Source of the DNA: a virus
IMG/VR virus record: IMGVR_UViG_3300032296_003307
Location: 186,001-250,000 of that record
Direction: 5' to 3' (one strand)
DNA length: 64,000 bases
Positions within the stretch are counted from its first letter, which is position 1; every line of letters begins with the position of its first letter. The position numbers and the translations under genes are program-made. Shown in pieces: positions 37,081 through 46,868 of the stretch. The notes under the pieces are model-generated. The model ran no database searches. It was not told the DNA's origin and worked only from the letters and a program-made list of their open reading frames with translations.

Positions 37081-38097
37081 ATGGCTTTAGTAACATATAC
37101 CATAGCACCATGTGCAGGAGGGAGCACATTAGATGTTGAATTTAGTGGCTCATCTTTACCCGTGGTCGGCGGGAATTATTATTTAACCTTTACAGGTGCG
37201 ACAACTCAAGGTTGTTATGAAATTGTTGATACTTCAGAACCAGGAACTGGTTCGGATAAAGTTGATACTATGTCAACAAATTATGGTGATTGTGCGACTT
37301 GTTTGACGGCAAATCCAACCCCAACCCCAACACCAACAGTATCCTTGACTCCATCGGTAACCAAGACACCAACCAATACCCCGACTCAAACCAAAACACA
37401 GACACAAACACCAACTAAAACACCAACCCAAACTAAAACACCTACAAACACTCCAACACCTACCACAACACCTTCTACTTGCTTTTCAGCAATAACCGAC
37501 ACTACAAATTGGTATTATACAGATTGTTGCGGTAACTTTCAAGGAGGAAATGAAATAGGTATTACTGTTTGTGTTGATAGTACTAAACCTAATTCGGGTT
37601 TGGCAATTTTGGTAGATTTTCCGTGTAGTCAATCATGCCCTACACCAACACCAACAGCTTCAGTAACTAAAACACCAACAAACACACCAACTAATACACC
37701 AACTAAAACATCAACACCAACTAATACACCAACTAAAACTCAAACACCTACAAAAACAACAACAAACACACCAACACCTTCACAAACACAAACTAAGACA
37801 CCAACTAATACACCAACACCAACCAATACACCAACTAAAACATCAACCCCAACAATAACACCAACTAAAACCCCTACACAAACGTCAACACCTACACCCT
37901 CATTTACTCCCTTTTATTCGATTGAAACAGGTTCTGAGTATTTTATGTGTGTAATTTGTCCCGACGAAGGATTAACAGGTTATACCTATACACCAACAAC
38001 AGTTCCACATCCAGCAGCAGCAAACGCACAGGAAAACGTAACTATATACCAAAGAGGTGCAGTCGTAATTGGCGGACCTGATGGATTAAACTCATAA
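37081..38097 (+). CDS. Thr/Pro-repeat virion protein (mucin-like stalk)
   Basis: 338 residues. Two Thr-Pro repeat tracts (NTPTPT/TKTPT units, about residues 80-130 and 185-275) separate small Cys-containing domains (YYTDCCGNFQGGN; YFMCVICPDEGLTGYTY). Extended, stiff, possibly glycosylated stalk; likely a head or tail decoration that contacts the host. TATTTATA (37064-37071) lies 9 nt before the ATG. Low-complexity DNA repeats. Confidence 0.7.
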   Translation: MALVTYTIAPCAGGSTLDVEFSGSSLPVVGGNYYLTFTGATTQGCYEIVDTSEPGTGSDKVDTMSTNYGDCATCLTANPTPTPTPTVSLTPSVTKTPTNTPTQTKTQTQTPTKTPTQTKTPTNTPTPTTTPSTCFSAITDTTNWYYTDCCGNFQGGNEIGITVCVDSTKPNSGLAILVDFPCSQSCPTPTPTASVTKTPTNTPTNTPTKTSTPTNTPTKTQTPTKTTTNTPTPSQTQTKTPTNTPTPTNTPTKTSTPTITPTKTPTQTSTPTPSFTPFYSIETGSEYFMCVICPDEGLTGYTYTPTTVPHPAAANAQENVTIYQRGAVVIGGPDGLNS

Positions 38098-38121
38098 TAA
38101 AATAAAATAAAAAACTATATC

Positions 38122-39459
38122 ATGGCAGATTTAAAACCAATCGGTAGTGAAAAACTCCAAGGACAGGATAAAATTTCAAGAATTTTGCAAATTGCAAATT
38201 ATAAAGAAGTCCGCCCTTCAAATATAAACGAAACATCCAAAGATGAATATAGTAGAACTTTGGCTGATGGTAATGAATACCATATTGTAAAAGAAAAATT
38301 GGGTTACGTTATCAAGAAAAAAGTTAACGAGTCTTTAGAATACATAGACCAAATGCAAAATAGAAAGCATTACGACTCATATGGTTCCGCACTTAAAAGA
38401 CTAAACTTAATGATTAAAGAACAAAACATACTCCATGGTAATGATGAGGGTATCTCTTTGTTTGGTGAACAGAAAAAATTTGTACTAAAAACACCAAAAC
38501 CAAAAGCACCTGAGGGCGATGATACACCAGCACCACCAATGGCAGATGTTCCGCCAGCACCCGCAGAACCGGGCGGAGGAACAGGTCTATCATATGGCGG
38601 AGATACACCACCAACAGGAGGAGATGATATGCCACCTCCACCACCTGGTGACGAGATGGGCGGTGATTTAGCACCTGAACCTGGTATGGGTGATGAAGGT
38701 GATTTGGCTCCTGATATGGGTGGAGAAGAGGGAGATATTGAACCTGCGGAACCTGATGACGAAGGCGAGGTTACAATGAAAACGATTCAAAAATTAACAG
38801 GTAAACTTGGTCAAAAAATCAGAATGATTAACGATTCTGTCGGAATGACTTCTGATGACGTAAAGTATGTAATTAACTCAATATTATCGGCTTTAAATGT
38901 TTCTTTACTCGATGAAGACGACAGACAAGACATCATTGACAGATTAGAAGAAATGCCTGAAGATATGGGCGATGAAGGAGATGAATCAGGATTGATACCT
39001 GAACCTGACGGTATGGACATTGGTGATGAAGGAGATGAAGGAGGGTTAATTCCTGAACCAGAAGGAGAAATGACTGAAGAAGTCCCTACTTACGGTAAAG
39101 GATACAAACCCGGCGACAATCATCCTTACACTACAAAAGTTAGTAAAATAATGGATTCTGTTTTTGCAGAATCTAAAGTAGATAAAGTTCTTAAATCATA
39201 CTTCAATATTTCTGAGTCAGAAAAAAAATTCAAGAAAAATATTGAGATTCAAAAGGGTGTGGAAAGAGCGGATAAAATTAAAAGAACTTTAGGTCAGATA
39301 AAGAAACTTAGTGAGACCGTTGAGCAACAAATGGCATCTGAATTTATAATTAAAGAAAATTCTGAATTTACATTAGTTGGTAAAACCAATAAAGATAATT
39401 TAATTTTTGAACACGAGGGAACTCAAATCAAAATCACACCAAGAGGCGAAATTCTATGA
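38122..39459 (+). CDS. Acidic Pro/Gly-rich virion-module protein
   Basis: 445 residues. Basic N-terminal domain, then a Pro/Gly/Asp-rich disordered stretch (about 130-220) with GDEGDL-type repeats, then helical parts. Sits in the head module before the terminase. Overlaps the next ORF by ATGA. It may be a prohead core-like or internal protein; no homologue recognised. Confidence 0.6.
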   Translation: MADLKPIGSEKLQGQDKISRILQIANYKEVRPSNINETSKDEYSRTLADGNEYHIVKEKLGYVIKKKVNESLEYIDQMQNRKHYDSYGSALKRLNLMIKEQNILHGNDEGISLFGEQKKFVLKTPKPKAPEGDDTPAPPMADVPPAPAEPGGGTGLSYGGDTPPTGGDDMPPPPPGDEMGGDLAPEPGMGDEGDLAPDMGGEEGDIEPAEPDDEGEVTMKTIQKLTGKLGQKIRMINDSVGMTSDDVKYVINSILSALNVSLLDEDDRQDIIDRLEEMPEDMGDEGDESGLIPEPDGMDIGDEGDEGGLIPEPEGEMTEEVPTYGKGYKPGDNHPYTTKVSKIMDSVFAESKVDKVLKSYFNISESEKKFKKNIEIQKGVERADKIKRTLGQIKKLSETVEQQMASEFIIKENSEFTLVGKTNKDNLIFEHEGTQIKITPRGEIL

Positions 39460-39854
39460 GTCATCTAATCTATGTAAATGGTTTAGGACCTAATTACAAA
39501 GGTGATAATATGTATGAGTTCATATTTAGTGACGAATTTGATGTTTGGGGGGAAGGATGGGATAGAAAACCGGCACACGGAGCTCCTCTTCCCCCCGAAC
39601 TTAACTACATAAAAAAAGTTGGAGTTCTTAAAAATACCGAAATAATATTAGAATTAATTCAAAACTCCGATTATTTTGCGGTTACAGATGCTATGGAGGA
39701 TGTAATTGCATTAGCCTGGGAAACTGATGAATCATGTGAAAACGAAAAAAGATTAGTTTTTAAGTTTGGCGATTCGGAAGATACCATAAAAGACAAGTTG
39801 TACGAAAGAGATTTGTTAATACATTTTGAAAAAGAAGAAATCTATGAGAGCTAA
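39456..39854 (+). CDS. Uncharacterised acidic protein in head module
   Basis: 132 residues. MSHLIYVNGLGPNYKGDNMY ... DEFDVWGEGWD, then an acidic C-terminus. Coupled at both ends (4-nt overlap upstream, 11-nt overlap downstream). The compact alpha/beta look is shared with small phage proteins of Bacteroidota. Unknown. Confidence 0.6.
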   Translation: MSHLIYVNGLGPNYKGDNMYEFIFSDEFDVWGEGWDRKPAHGAPLPPELNYIKKVGVLKNTEIILELIQNSDYFAVTDAMEDVIALAWETDESCENEKRLVFKFGDSEDTIKDKLYERDLLIHFEKEEIYES

Positions 39855-40704
39855 TAAAATAAAATTTTTAATGGAAAACGGATTACCGTCAAATTTCCTA
39901 ATAAATTTAACTGACAGTCAGTTAAATACTTTACACAACAGATATTTGAGTGAACAACCCCAAACTAAGGGTACTCTAAAAGTGCCTGCCGGTTCACAAG
40001 CTGAAAAAGACGCTCAAGCAAAAAAAATACCTTACATGACTTATGAAGAAGAAATGAGAGAAACCGAAGAAGACCCAATGGACTTTGAAAAAGGGGCTAG
40101 AAGTCAAGATGCAAAACAAGTTGGTCCCGCATCTGATGACGGGTTTGGTAACTATGACGACGGTACGGGTGAGTTCACCGAAGGTAAGAAAAAATCCAAA
40201 TATAACGCTTGGGCAATCTGCACATCACAAATGGGTAAAGAGTTTAAAACCACTGAAAGAAGTCAGTGGTCAGCAAAACAAAAAAACAAATACGAAAGAT
40301 GTGTAAAAGATGTTAAGCAATCGTTGAAGGAAGGAAAAGACCCTTACGTATCTTTGTTGGAATCAAAAGTGATGAACATGGTACAATCAAATATCCTTCC
40401 TGGTATGACTAAAAATGATTTGATAAAAATGGTTAAAGAAAACATGCAAATGGTTAGTTTCAAAAAATTGGACAAACCAATTGGAAAAATGTATTCTTCT
40501 AAAAAATCAAATCCTATGGAGACAGTAATGGCGGAACCCGCAACAAAACCAAAAACAGCACCTCCTAAAATTAAACCAGGAACAAGACCAAAGACAACAC
40601 CAAATCCCTACCAACCACCAAAAGAAACACCAAAAGAAAAACCAAGAGCAGAAGACTATAAGTCAATGTTTATTCAGGCATTAAATCAATTATTGGGTAA
40701 GTAA
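39844..40704 (+). CDS. Predicted head-packaged protein
   Basis: 286 residues from the ATG at 39844. N-terminus IKFLMENGLPSNFLINLTDS...RYLSEQPQ holds LME and LSE|Q sites. A Cys-containing domain NAWAICTSQMGKEFKTTERSQW...YERCVKDVK resembles one recurring in phage proteins. Pro/Lys tail. Part of the head-module operon. Confidence 0.65.
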   Translation: MRANKIKFLMENGLPSNFLINLTDSQLNTLHNRYLSEQPQTKGTLKVPAGSQAEKDAQAKKIPYMTYEEEMRETEEDPMDFEKGARSQDAKQVGPASDDGFGNYDDGTGEFTEGKKKSKYNAWAICTSQMGKEFKTTERSQWSAKQKNKYERCVKDVKQSLKEGKDPYVSLLESKVMNMVQSNILPGMTKNDLIKMVKENMQMVSFKKLDKPIGKMYSSKKSNPMETVMAEPATKPKTAPPKIKPGTRPKTTPNPYQPPKETPKEKPRAEDYKSMFIQALNQLLGK

Positions 40705-40708
40705 TAAA

Positions 40709-42208
40709 ATGGCAAAAAAATTAAGAACTGAAGCACCTATGGATTTTGGGGATATGCCCGAAAGACCCGCAAGAGGAATCCAAAGAAGATTGGCTAGCGG
40801 AGAAACTATTTTCCAAGGTAATCCCGCAATTCCTCAAACAGGTGGGGATACTTCTTACCTTGAGAAAAATGCAAGTCAAAGATTTGCTGAAGTTATTCAA
40901 ATGGCGCGTAGATTTACAGGTAGGGATGACCTATCGTCAAGTGCGGTAATCAATATGTTGGCAATGCAATTGATGAGAGATGTTCAAACAGTGATTAACT
41001 TAGAAACATCAAATCAACAAACCGCACAAGAATTGATTAATTATGCTATAGATATTATCCAAAAAGAGTATAAGATAACCGATTGTTCTTACTTGTTTGA
41101 TGTTGGTTTTGTTGATTTATATGGAATCCCTTCGTCAACATTTAGAACAAGACCTGAACCAAGAAGACAACAACCTGAACCGGAACCTGAGGATGACGAA
41201 GAAGAACAAAATGAACCTAATTTTGATTTCCCTTCTTTTGAAACTCCCGAGATAGAAAGAACCGATGAAGATTTTGTATTGGAAAAACACAAAAGACAAA
41301 TTATTAACTCTTTAATTCAGGGAGCTGCAAAAAAATTCCATTGGATAATATTAGACCCAGAAGTTGCCACGGCATTAAATGCCATTAGCCCTCAATTACA
41401 ACCCGCATACACAAGAATTATGGCAATAAACGATTTGTTGTATTGGACTATGGACGATATGATACAACAAATGTCGGGTTCAGGTGAAGGCGCTGGCGGT
41501 TCTTCTGAAGCTAATTATGACGAAGAAGAAGGATATCCTGAATGGAGAGCCGGTCAAACATACAACAAAAGAGACATTGTTCAATTTAATGGTGCGGAAT
41601 ATTTGTGTAAGACAGAACAAGTAACATCAAATATAAATCCTGAAGATGATGACACAAATTGGTGTCCAAAACCAGGTGTTAAATTAACTGTTAGGGCAAC
41701 GACATTTGTAATTATGGTTCACGAATTAGGTAAGGCGGTTGAGTCTGCGTTGGGTAGATTTGGATTACCTGAAAATCCTATATTAGCGGCGGATGTTATG
41801 GGTCAAACTGATACTATGATGGCAGAACCTGACCAATTAAGATTGGGTCCAAAAATGGTTGAGAAGTTAAGGAGTTTATTGCCAAATGAACTATATGATG
41901 AAGATGCGGGAGATTTGATGAACTGGTTTAAAATGTATTTTTACAAAAAACCCGCACAGGAATTCTTAGAATTGGTTAAAAATGTTTTGTCTGACAATCC
42001 AAGAGATAATGATAAGGCGAAACGAGAGTTTGAATATGTTTTAAGGGATGCTAAAAAGGCTCGTGAGACTTATTTAAGTGGTGGAGACGATGAAGAAGAC
42101 TACTATGGTGATGATGACGATGAAACACCACCATCAGGTCCTGATGATGAAGGTTTTGATGACTTGGATTCAATGTTAAAAGGTCTCGGAATAGATACCT
42201 CCAAATAA
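40709..42208 (+). CDS. Head-module protein with inserted carbohydrate-binding-like domain
   Basis: 499 residues. Middle region YPEWRAGQTYNKRDIVQFNGAEYLCKTEQVTSN, with NWCP at its end, looks like a ChtBD3/CBM5-type fold (W..G..Y..gd.V.f.G..Y). The flanks are helical and acidic. Position just before the large terminase is where a small terminase or head-completion protein could be, but neither is recognised. Confidence 0.6.
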   Translation: MAKKLRTEAPMDFGDMPERPARGIQRRLASGETIFQGNPAIPQTGGDTSYLEKNASQRFAEVIQMARRFTGRDDLSSSAVINMLAMQLMRDVQTVINLETSNQQTAQELINYAIDIIQKEYKITDCSYLFDVGFVDLYGIPSSTFRTRPEPRRQQPEPEPEDDEEEQNEPNFDFPSFETPEIERTDEDFVLEKHKRQIINSLIQGAAKKFHWIILDPEVATALNAISPQLQPAYTRIMAINDLLYWTMDDMIQQMSGSGEGAGGSSEANYDEEEGYPEWRAGQTYNKRDIVQFNGAEYLCKTEQVTSNINPEDDDTNWCPKPGVKLTVRATTFVIMVHELGKAVESALGRFGLPENPILAADVMGQTDTMMAEPDQLRLGPKMVEKLRSLLPNELYDEDAGDLMNWFKMYFYKKPAQEFLELVKNVLSDNPRDNDKAKREFEYVLRDAKKARETYLSGGDDEEDYYGDDDDETPPSGPDDEGFDDLDSMLKGLGIDTSK

Positions 42209-42214
42209 TAAGAA

Positions 42215-42246
42215 TAACCCTATATTTATTGATATAGGGTTTTTTT
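42215..42246 (+). terminator. Terminator hairpin containing a late promoter box
   Basis: AACCCTAT/ATAGGGTT stem with T7, immediately before the terminase ATG. The loop region holds TATATTTATT. Terminator and promoter are the same DNA. Confidence 0.7.
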
Positions 42247-44019
42247 ATGGCAATAACTAAAGAACAGTTACTTTTAGAGAAAGCGAGATGTATTAAAAGT
42301 ACATACTACGCACTTAAAACGTACTTACAAACTTACGACAACACACAATCAAAATATGTTCCGTTGGAACTATTTCCTGACCAACAAAGGTTAATTGAAG
42401 ATTATGATAAATATAACGAAAACATTGCGTTAAAGTATCGTCAGGCGGGTGTGTCTACGGTAACCGCCGCTTGGGTGTCTAAAAAATTAGTCTTCGCTAA
42501 TTCACAACAACCTGAAAAAATATTGATAATCGCCAACAAGCTTGACACCGCAGTGGAAATGGCAAACAAAGTTAGAGAATTTACCGAACAATGGCCCAAG
42601 TGGTTGAATGTTGGTTTTTCTCCTGAAAAAAATGCAGCAAGACATTTTAAGTTAACAAATAAGTGTGAAGTAAAAGCGGTGGCAACATCAAAAGACGCAC
42701 TTCGTGGTTATACCCCAACCATACTTATATTTGATGAGGCGGCTTATATAGACGCTGACGATGATTTTTGGGCGGCTTGTATGGCATCACTTTCCACAGG
42801 TGGTAAAGTGATTGTAATTTCAACCCCAAACGGATATGACCCAATTTATTACAGTATTTACGAACAAGCAAACAAAGGGGTTAACGAATTTAAAATTTCC
42901 GACATGTATTGGTACCGTGACCCAAGATACACGAGGGATTTATACATGGTAAAAACAGAAAGTTTGGTTGATTATCTATTAGATAGAAACAATTTTCCAA
43001 ACACAGAAATACTGGATTTAAGTGGTAATCCATTTGAAAGGGATATTGAAAAGGTTCAAGAGTTAATTTCCCAAGGGTACAAACCATGTTCGGCTTGGTT
43101 CGAATCCATGGTTAAAAAACTTAAATTTGACAAAAGAAAAATATCACAGGAATTAGAATGTAATTTTTTGGGTTCAGGTGATAACGTATTTGATTCTAAT
43201 TTGCTTCACAAAATTTCCGAAACTATGATAAAAGAACCGTCATCAAAAATGATGACAAATAGTTTGTGGATTTGGAAAGAACCTATTATGGGTCACAAAT
43301 ATGTTATGGGTGTCGACGTATCTCGTGGCGACTCTGAAGACTTTTCATCAATCCAAATTATCGATTTTGATGAAAGAGAACAAGTATTGGAGTATGTTGG
43401 AAAAACACCTCCTGATATGTTGGCTGAAATTGCCTACAAATGGGCTACTATGTATTCGGCGTATATTGTAGTCGATATTACCGGTGGTATGGGGGTTGCC
43501 ACATCAAGAAAACTACAAGAACTTGGATATAGGGATTTATATGTTGATGGTGTTGAAATGGGAAATAAATGGAAATACGACCCAAAGACCGCTGATAAAA
43601 TACCTGGCATCAACTTCAATTCTAAACGTGTTCAAATTATCAGTTCGTTTGAAGAAGGAATTAGACATGGTTTTAAAATCTATTCATTAAGATTATTGAA
43701 TGAAATGAACACGTTTGTTTATATAAATGGAAGACCCGACCACATGAAAGGTCAGCATGATGACTTGTTAATGAGTTTGGCAATGGCGATTTATGTAAGT
43801 GAAATGTCATTCACTCAATTGAAAAAAGTGGACGATTTAACAAAAGTTATGTTAGAATCTTGGACAGTAAATAAACACGATAATTCCGCAATAACCGATT
43901 TTAATCCAAATATACCGGTATTTGTTAATGACGATAATAAGAATATTTTTAGAAATCAACCGACAAGACAAGATTATCAAGATTATAGATGGGTCTTCGG
44001 AGGAATGGGGTTTAAATAA
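42247..44019 (+). CDS. Terminase large subunit (T4 gp17-like)
   Basis: 590 residues. ATPase domain: KYRQAGVST (residues 63-71) is the Walker A variant of gp17 proteins; LIFDEAAYID is Walker B with catalytic Glu; VISTPNG is the coupling motif. Nuclease domain: VMGVDVSRGDSEDFS, VDITGGMG and HDDLLMSLAMA provide the RNase H-like acidic metal site. It powers DNA packaging into the prohead and cuts the concatemer. First of the T4-order head genes. Confidence 0.95.
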   Translation: MAITKEQLLLEKARCIKSTYYALKTYLQTYDNTQSKYVPLELFPDQQRLIEDYDKYNENIALKYRQAGVSTVTAAWVSKKLVFANSQQPEKILIIANKLDTAVEMANKVREFTEQWPKWLNVGFSPEKNAARHFKLTNKCEVKAVATSKDALRGYTPTILIFDEAAYIDADDDFWAACMASLSTGGKVIVISTPNGYDPIYYSIYEQANKGVNEFKISDMYWYRDPRYTRDLYMVKTESLVDYLLDRNNFPNTEILDLSGNPFERDIEKVQELISQGYKPCSAWFESMVKKLKFDKRKISQELECNFLGSGDNVFDSNLLHKISETMIKEPSSKMMTNSLWIWKEPIMGHKYVMGVDVSRGDSEDFSSIQIIDFDEREQVLEYVGKTPPDMLAEIAYKWATMYSAYIVVDITGGMGVATSRKLQELGYRDLYVDGVEMGNKWKYDPKTADKIPGINFNSKRVQIISSFEEGIRHGFKIYSLRLLNEMNTFVYINGRPDHMKGQHDDLLMSLAMAIYVSEMSFTQLKKVDDLTKVMLESWTVNKHDNSAITDFNPNIPVFVNDDNKNIFRNQPTRQDYQDYRWVFGGMGFK

Positions 44020-44045
44020 ATCAATATCAAATTATATTTAAAGAT

Positions 44046-45863
44046 ATGAGCGATAATTTAACAATATGGCAAAGGCTGAGTCAGACATTTGGTCCTGATT
44101 CACTTCTTGGTCAAGATTCACCAGTATACAAATACGATAAGAAAGAATTACTTAGAACTACAGATAGAGCTCAATATGAGTTAGAAAAACTACAGGCACA
44201 ACAAACTGCGTTTCTATCTAATCAATGGGCGAAGATTGAAAACAATCTGTATCAACAAGCCGTATATTACGAACCAACAAGACTTTCTGCGTTTTATGAC
44301 TACGAAAGTATGGAATATACTCCTGAAATTTCTGCGGCGTTAGATGCGTACGCCGAAGAATCTACTACTGTAGATGAAGATGGTTACATGTTACAGATTT
44401 ATTCCGAATCAAAAAGAATAAAATCAATATTAACCGATTTGTTTAACAATGTAATGGACATTAACACCAACTTACCTATGTGGACAAGAAACACATGTAA
44501 GTATGGTGATAATTTTGTGTTCTTAAAATTGGACCCTGAAAAAGGAATTGTGGGTTGTTTCCAACTACCTAATATTGAAATGGAGCGTATTGAGAGAGGT
44601 ATGACACCACAAACAGTGGCAACCGCAGAGAACGAACAAAAAGCCCTTAAGTTTGCGTGGAAGAACAAACAAATGGAATACCAATCTTGGGAGGTTGCTC
44701 ACTTCCGTTTATTGGGTGACGATAGAAGATTGCCTTACGGAACATCTATGTTGGAAAAAGGAAGAAGAACATGGAAACAGTTAGTATTGGCTGAGGACGC
44801 AATGTTAATTTACAGAACATCAAGAGCACCTGAAAGACGTGTATTCAAGGTTTACGTTGGTAACATGGATGACAAAGACGTTCAACCATATGTTCAAAAA
44901 TTTGCAAACAACTTTAAAAGAGACCAAGTTACCGATTCAAAAACAGGTAACGTAGACATGAGATTTAACCAAATGGCGGTTGACCAAGATTATTTTGTAC
45001 CTGTACGTGACCCTGCCGCGCCAAGTCCAATCGATACTTTACCAGGAGCGCAGAACTTGGCAGAAATTGCTGATATTGAATACATTCAGAAAAAATTATT
45101 AACCGCATTAAGAATTCCTAAAGCGTTTTTAGGTTTTGAAGAAGTTGTGGGTGACGGTAAGAATTTGTCTTTGTTAGATATTCGTTTTGCTCGTACAATT
45201 AACAGAATACAAAAATCCATGATTGCAGAACTTAATAAAATAGCAATTATACATTTATTCTTGTTAGGGTTCGAAGATGAATTAGGTAACTTTACTTTAG
45301 GGTTGACAAACCCATCTAAACAGGCAGACTTGTTAGCGATTGATGTTTGGAAAGAAAAAATGTTACTTTATAAAGATGCGGTAACACCAATTGAAGGTAT
45401 TGCACCAACATCACAATCTTGGGCTAAAAAACATATACTTGGTTTTTCTGACGATGAGATAAAATTAGATTTACAACAACAAAGATTAGAAAAGGCAGTT
45501 TCTGCTGAACTCACAAATACCGCAACTGCAATTCCAAAAACAGGTTTATTTGATAATGTTGACAAACTGTACGGTCAACTTAGCGGTAAAACAGGTGGAG
45601 CGGTTCCAACACCGGGAGCGGAATTAGGTGGAGCACCTCCTGATTTAGGTGGCGGAGCACCACCACCACCTCCGCCTCCACCTCCTCCTGGTGGTGAGGA
45701 ACTTGCTGCGGGTGGCGGAACGTTACCCGAAGAGAAAATGGATAAAATAAACATTCTATTGGAAGGAGACTTTTTGACCCCAAATGATTTCTTAGATTTG
45801 GGTAAAGCTAAAAATTCTCTGAATGAAATGGATGACGAATTAAACAGAATATTAAAATCGTAA
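44046..45863 (+). CDS. Portal protein (T4 gp20-like)
   Basis: 605 residues. YTPEISAALDAYAEESTTVDEDG, NMDDKDVQPYVQKFANNFKR and RFARTINRIQKSMIAELNKIAIIHLF are typical of gp20-family portals. The C-terminus has a Gly/Pro tract (poly-Pro near residue 545) then an LLE helix. Forms the dodecameric DNA gate at one head vertex. Follows the terminase by 26 nt behind a TATTTAA-type box. Confidence 0.92.
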   Translation: MSDNLTIWQRLSQTFGPDSLLGQDSPVYKYDKKELLRTTDRAQYELEKLQAQQTAFLSNQWAKIENNLYQQAVYYEPTRLSAFYDYESMEYTPEISAALDAYAEESTTVDEDGYMLQIYSESKRIKSILTDLFNNVMDINTNLPMWTRNTCKYGDNFVFLKLDPEKGIVGCFQLPNIEMERIERGMTPQTVATAENEQKALKFAWKNKQMEYQSWEVAHFRLLGDDRRLPYGTSMLEKGRRTWKQLVLAEDAMLIYRTSRAPERRVFKVYVGNMDDKDVQPYVQKFANNFKRDQVTDSKTGNVDMRFNQMAVDQDYFVPVRDPAAPSPIDTLPGAQNLAEIADIEYIQKKLLTALRIPKAFLGFEEVVGDGKNLSLLDIRFARTINRIQKSMIAELNKIAIIHLFLLGFEDELGNFTLGLTNPSKQADLLAIDVWKEKMLLYKDAVTPIEGIAPTSQSWAKKHILGFSDDEIKLDLQQQRLEKAVSAELTNTATAIPKTGLFDNVDKLYGQLSGKTGGAVPTPGAELGGAPPDLGGGAPPPPPPPPPPGGEELAAGGGTLPEEKMDKINILLEGDFLTPNDFLDLGKAKNSLNEMDDELNRILKS

Positions 45864-45874
45864 TATTTATTATC

Positions 45875-46582
45875 ATGAACTTCGGAGAAAAATTTAGTAA
45901 AATAGAGTTTTTGTTGTCAGAATCTTACGTTAACAAAAACTTAAAAAATGATATCAAAAAATTCCAAAAATTAGTTTTGGAAAATAAAAACGTTGCAAAA
46001 ATGTATTTTTTGTATTCGGAGCTATCTAAACAACAAGGATTTGATAAGAATTTTGCTGAAGATTTTATTACGGAATCTCTTTCACAAATTAAAGATTTAT
46101 CATCTAAAACAAACTTCAAATCAATCAATCCTTGGATTTCTAAAGTTGTTTGTGAGAATAGATATTCTGATATAGATAATTTGATAAACAATGACCCTCT
46201 GAAATTAAAAGAAAAAATATTAGCAAAATCAAAAATAGTTGAGTCGTTGACCAAAAAATCAATTCAAAAAGAAAGTGTTAATATTCCTTTAAGTTCAGTT
46301 GAGGTTATCAGAAAAAATGTGGTAAAAAACTATATCGATTCATTAGATGAATCCACTCAGAATAGTTTAAAAAATCTTTTATCTAAAGACGACAAAGAAT
46401 TAAAAAATTTATTTGAAGATGTTAAGTCAAAAACTTTAGATAAATTAATGGTCGTTTCTGAAGGTAACCACGACGAACTTACCAAGAACAAAATCAACGA
46501 AACTATTACGCATGTTAAGAAAGAAGAGTACAACAAATTCAACTACGTTAGATTAAAGAATCTATACGAAAATTTAGGTTGA
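45875..46582 (+). CDS. Head-module helical protein, possible prohead core component
   Basis: 235 residues, Lys/Asn/Ser-rich, almost fully helical. N-terminus FSKIEFLLSESY has an LSE|S site. Its place between portal and protease is where T4 has the small core genes 67/68, but sequence identity cannot be judged. TATTTATT (45864-45871) ends 3 nt before the ATG. Confidence 0.6.
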   Translation: MNFGEKFSKIEFLLSESYVNKNLKNDIKKFQKLVLENKNVAKMYFLYSELSKQQGFDKNFAEDFITESLSQIKDLSSKTNFKSINPWISKVVCENRYSDIDNLINNDPLKLKEKILAKSKIVESLTKKSIQKESVNIPLSSVEVIRKNVVKNYIDSLDESTQNSLKNLLSKDDKELKNLFEDVKSKTLDKLMVVSEGNHDELTKNKINETITHVKKEEYNKFNYVRLKNLYENLG

Positions 46583-46771
46583 TTAGTCGTTACTCTGTTT
46601 TGATTGTTTGTATTTCGCCTTTTTCATTTTTTCACGTTTCAAGGTCGTCTTTTTAACGTATTCTGTACGTTTTCTCAACTCCTCATTTTGTTTGGTTTTA
46701 ATAACCTTACCTTTTAACGTTTTTAAGGCTTTTTCTAAATTAGTGTTTTTGTCTATGTTTACTACTAGCAT
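46583..46771 (-). CDS. rpsU: Ribosomal protein bS21 homologue
   Basis: 62 residues. NTNLEKALKTLKGKVIKTKQNEELRKRTEYVKK matches bS21 (E..E.AL...K.k....g...E.R.R..y.K), with the usual basic tail. In Bacteroidota, bS21 helps occlude the anti-Shine-Dalgarno, and phages of this phylum often carry it. Encoded opposite to the head genes, ending flush with the previous gene's stop. Confidence 0.85.
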   Translation of the reverse strand: MLVVNIDKNTNLEKALKTLKGKVIKTKQNEELRKRTEYVKKTTLKREKMKKAKYKQSKQSND

Positions 46772-46868
46772 ATATACTAAATAATACGAAAAGTGGAAAA
46801 AGTTTGACTGATGAATATACTATGTGTATATTTTTAAAAAATAAACTTTTCTATTATGATATTTTTTA

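Noticed and set aside
37300-37910. CRISPR-like array
   Set aside because: The regular repeats are ACA/CCA triplets that encode Thr-Pro repeats in an open frame; there are no spacers.
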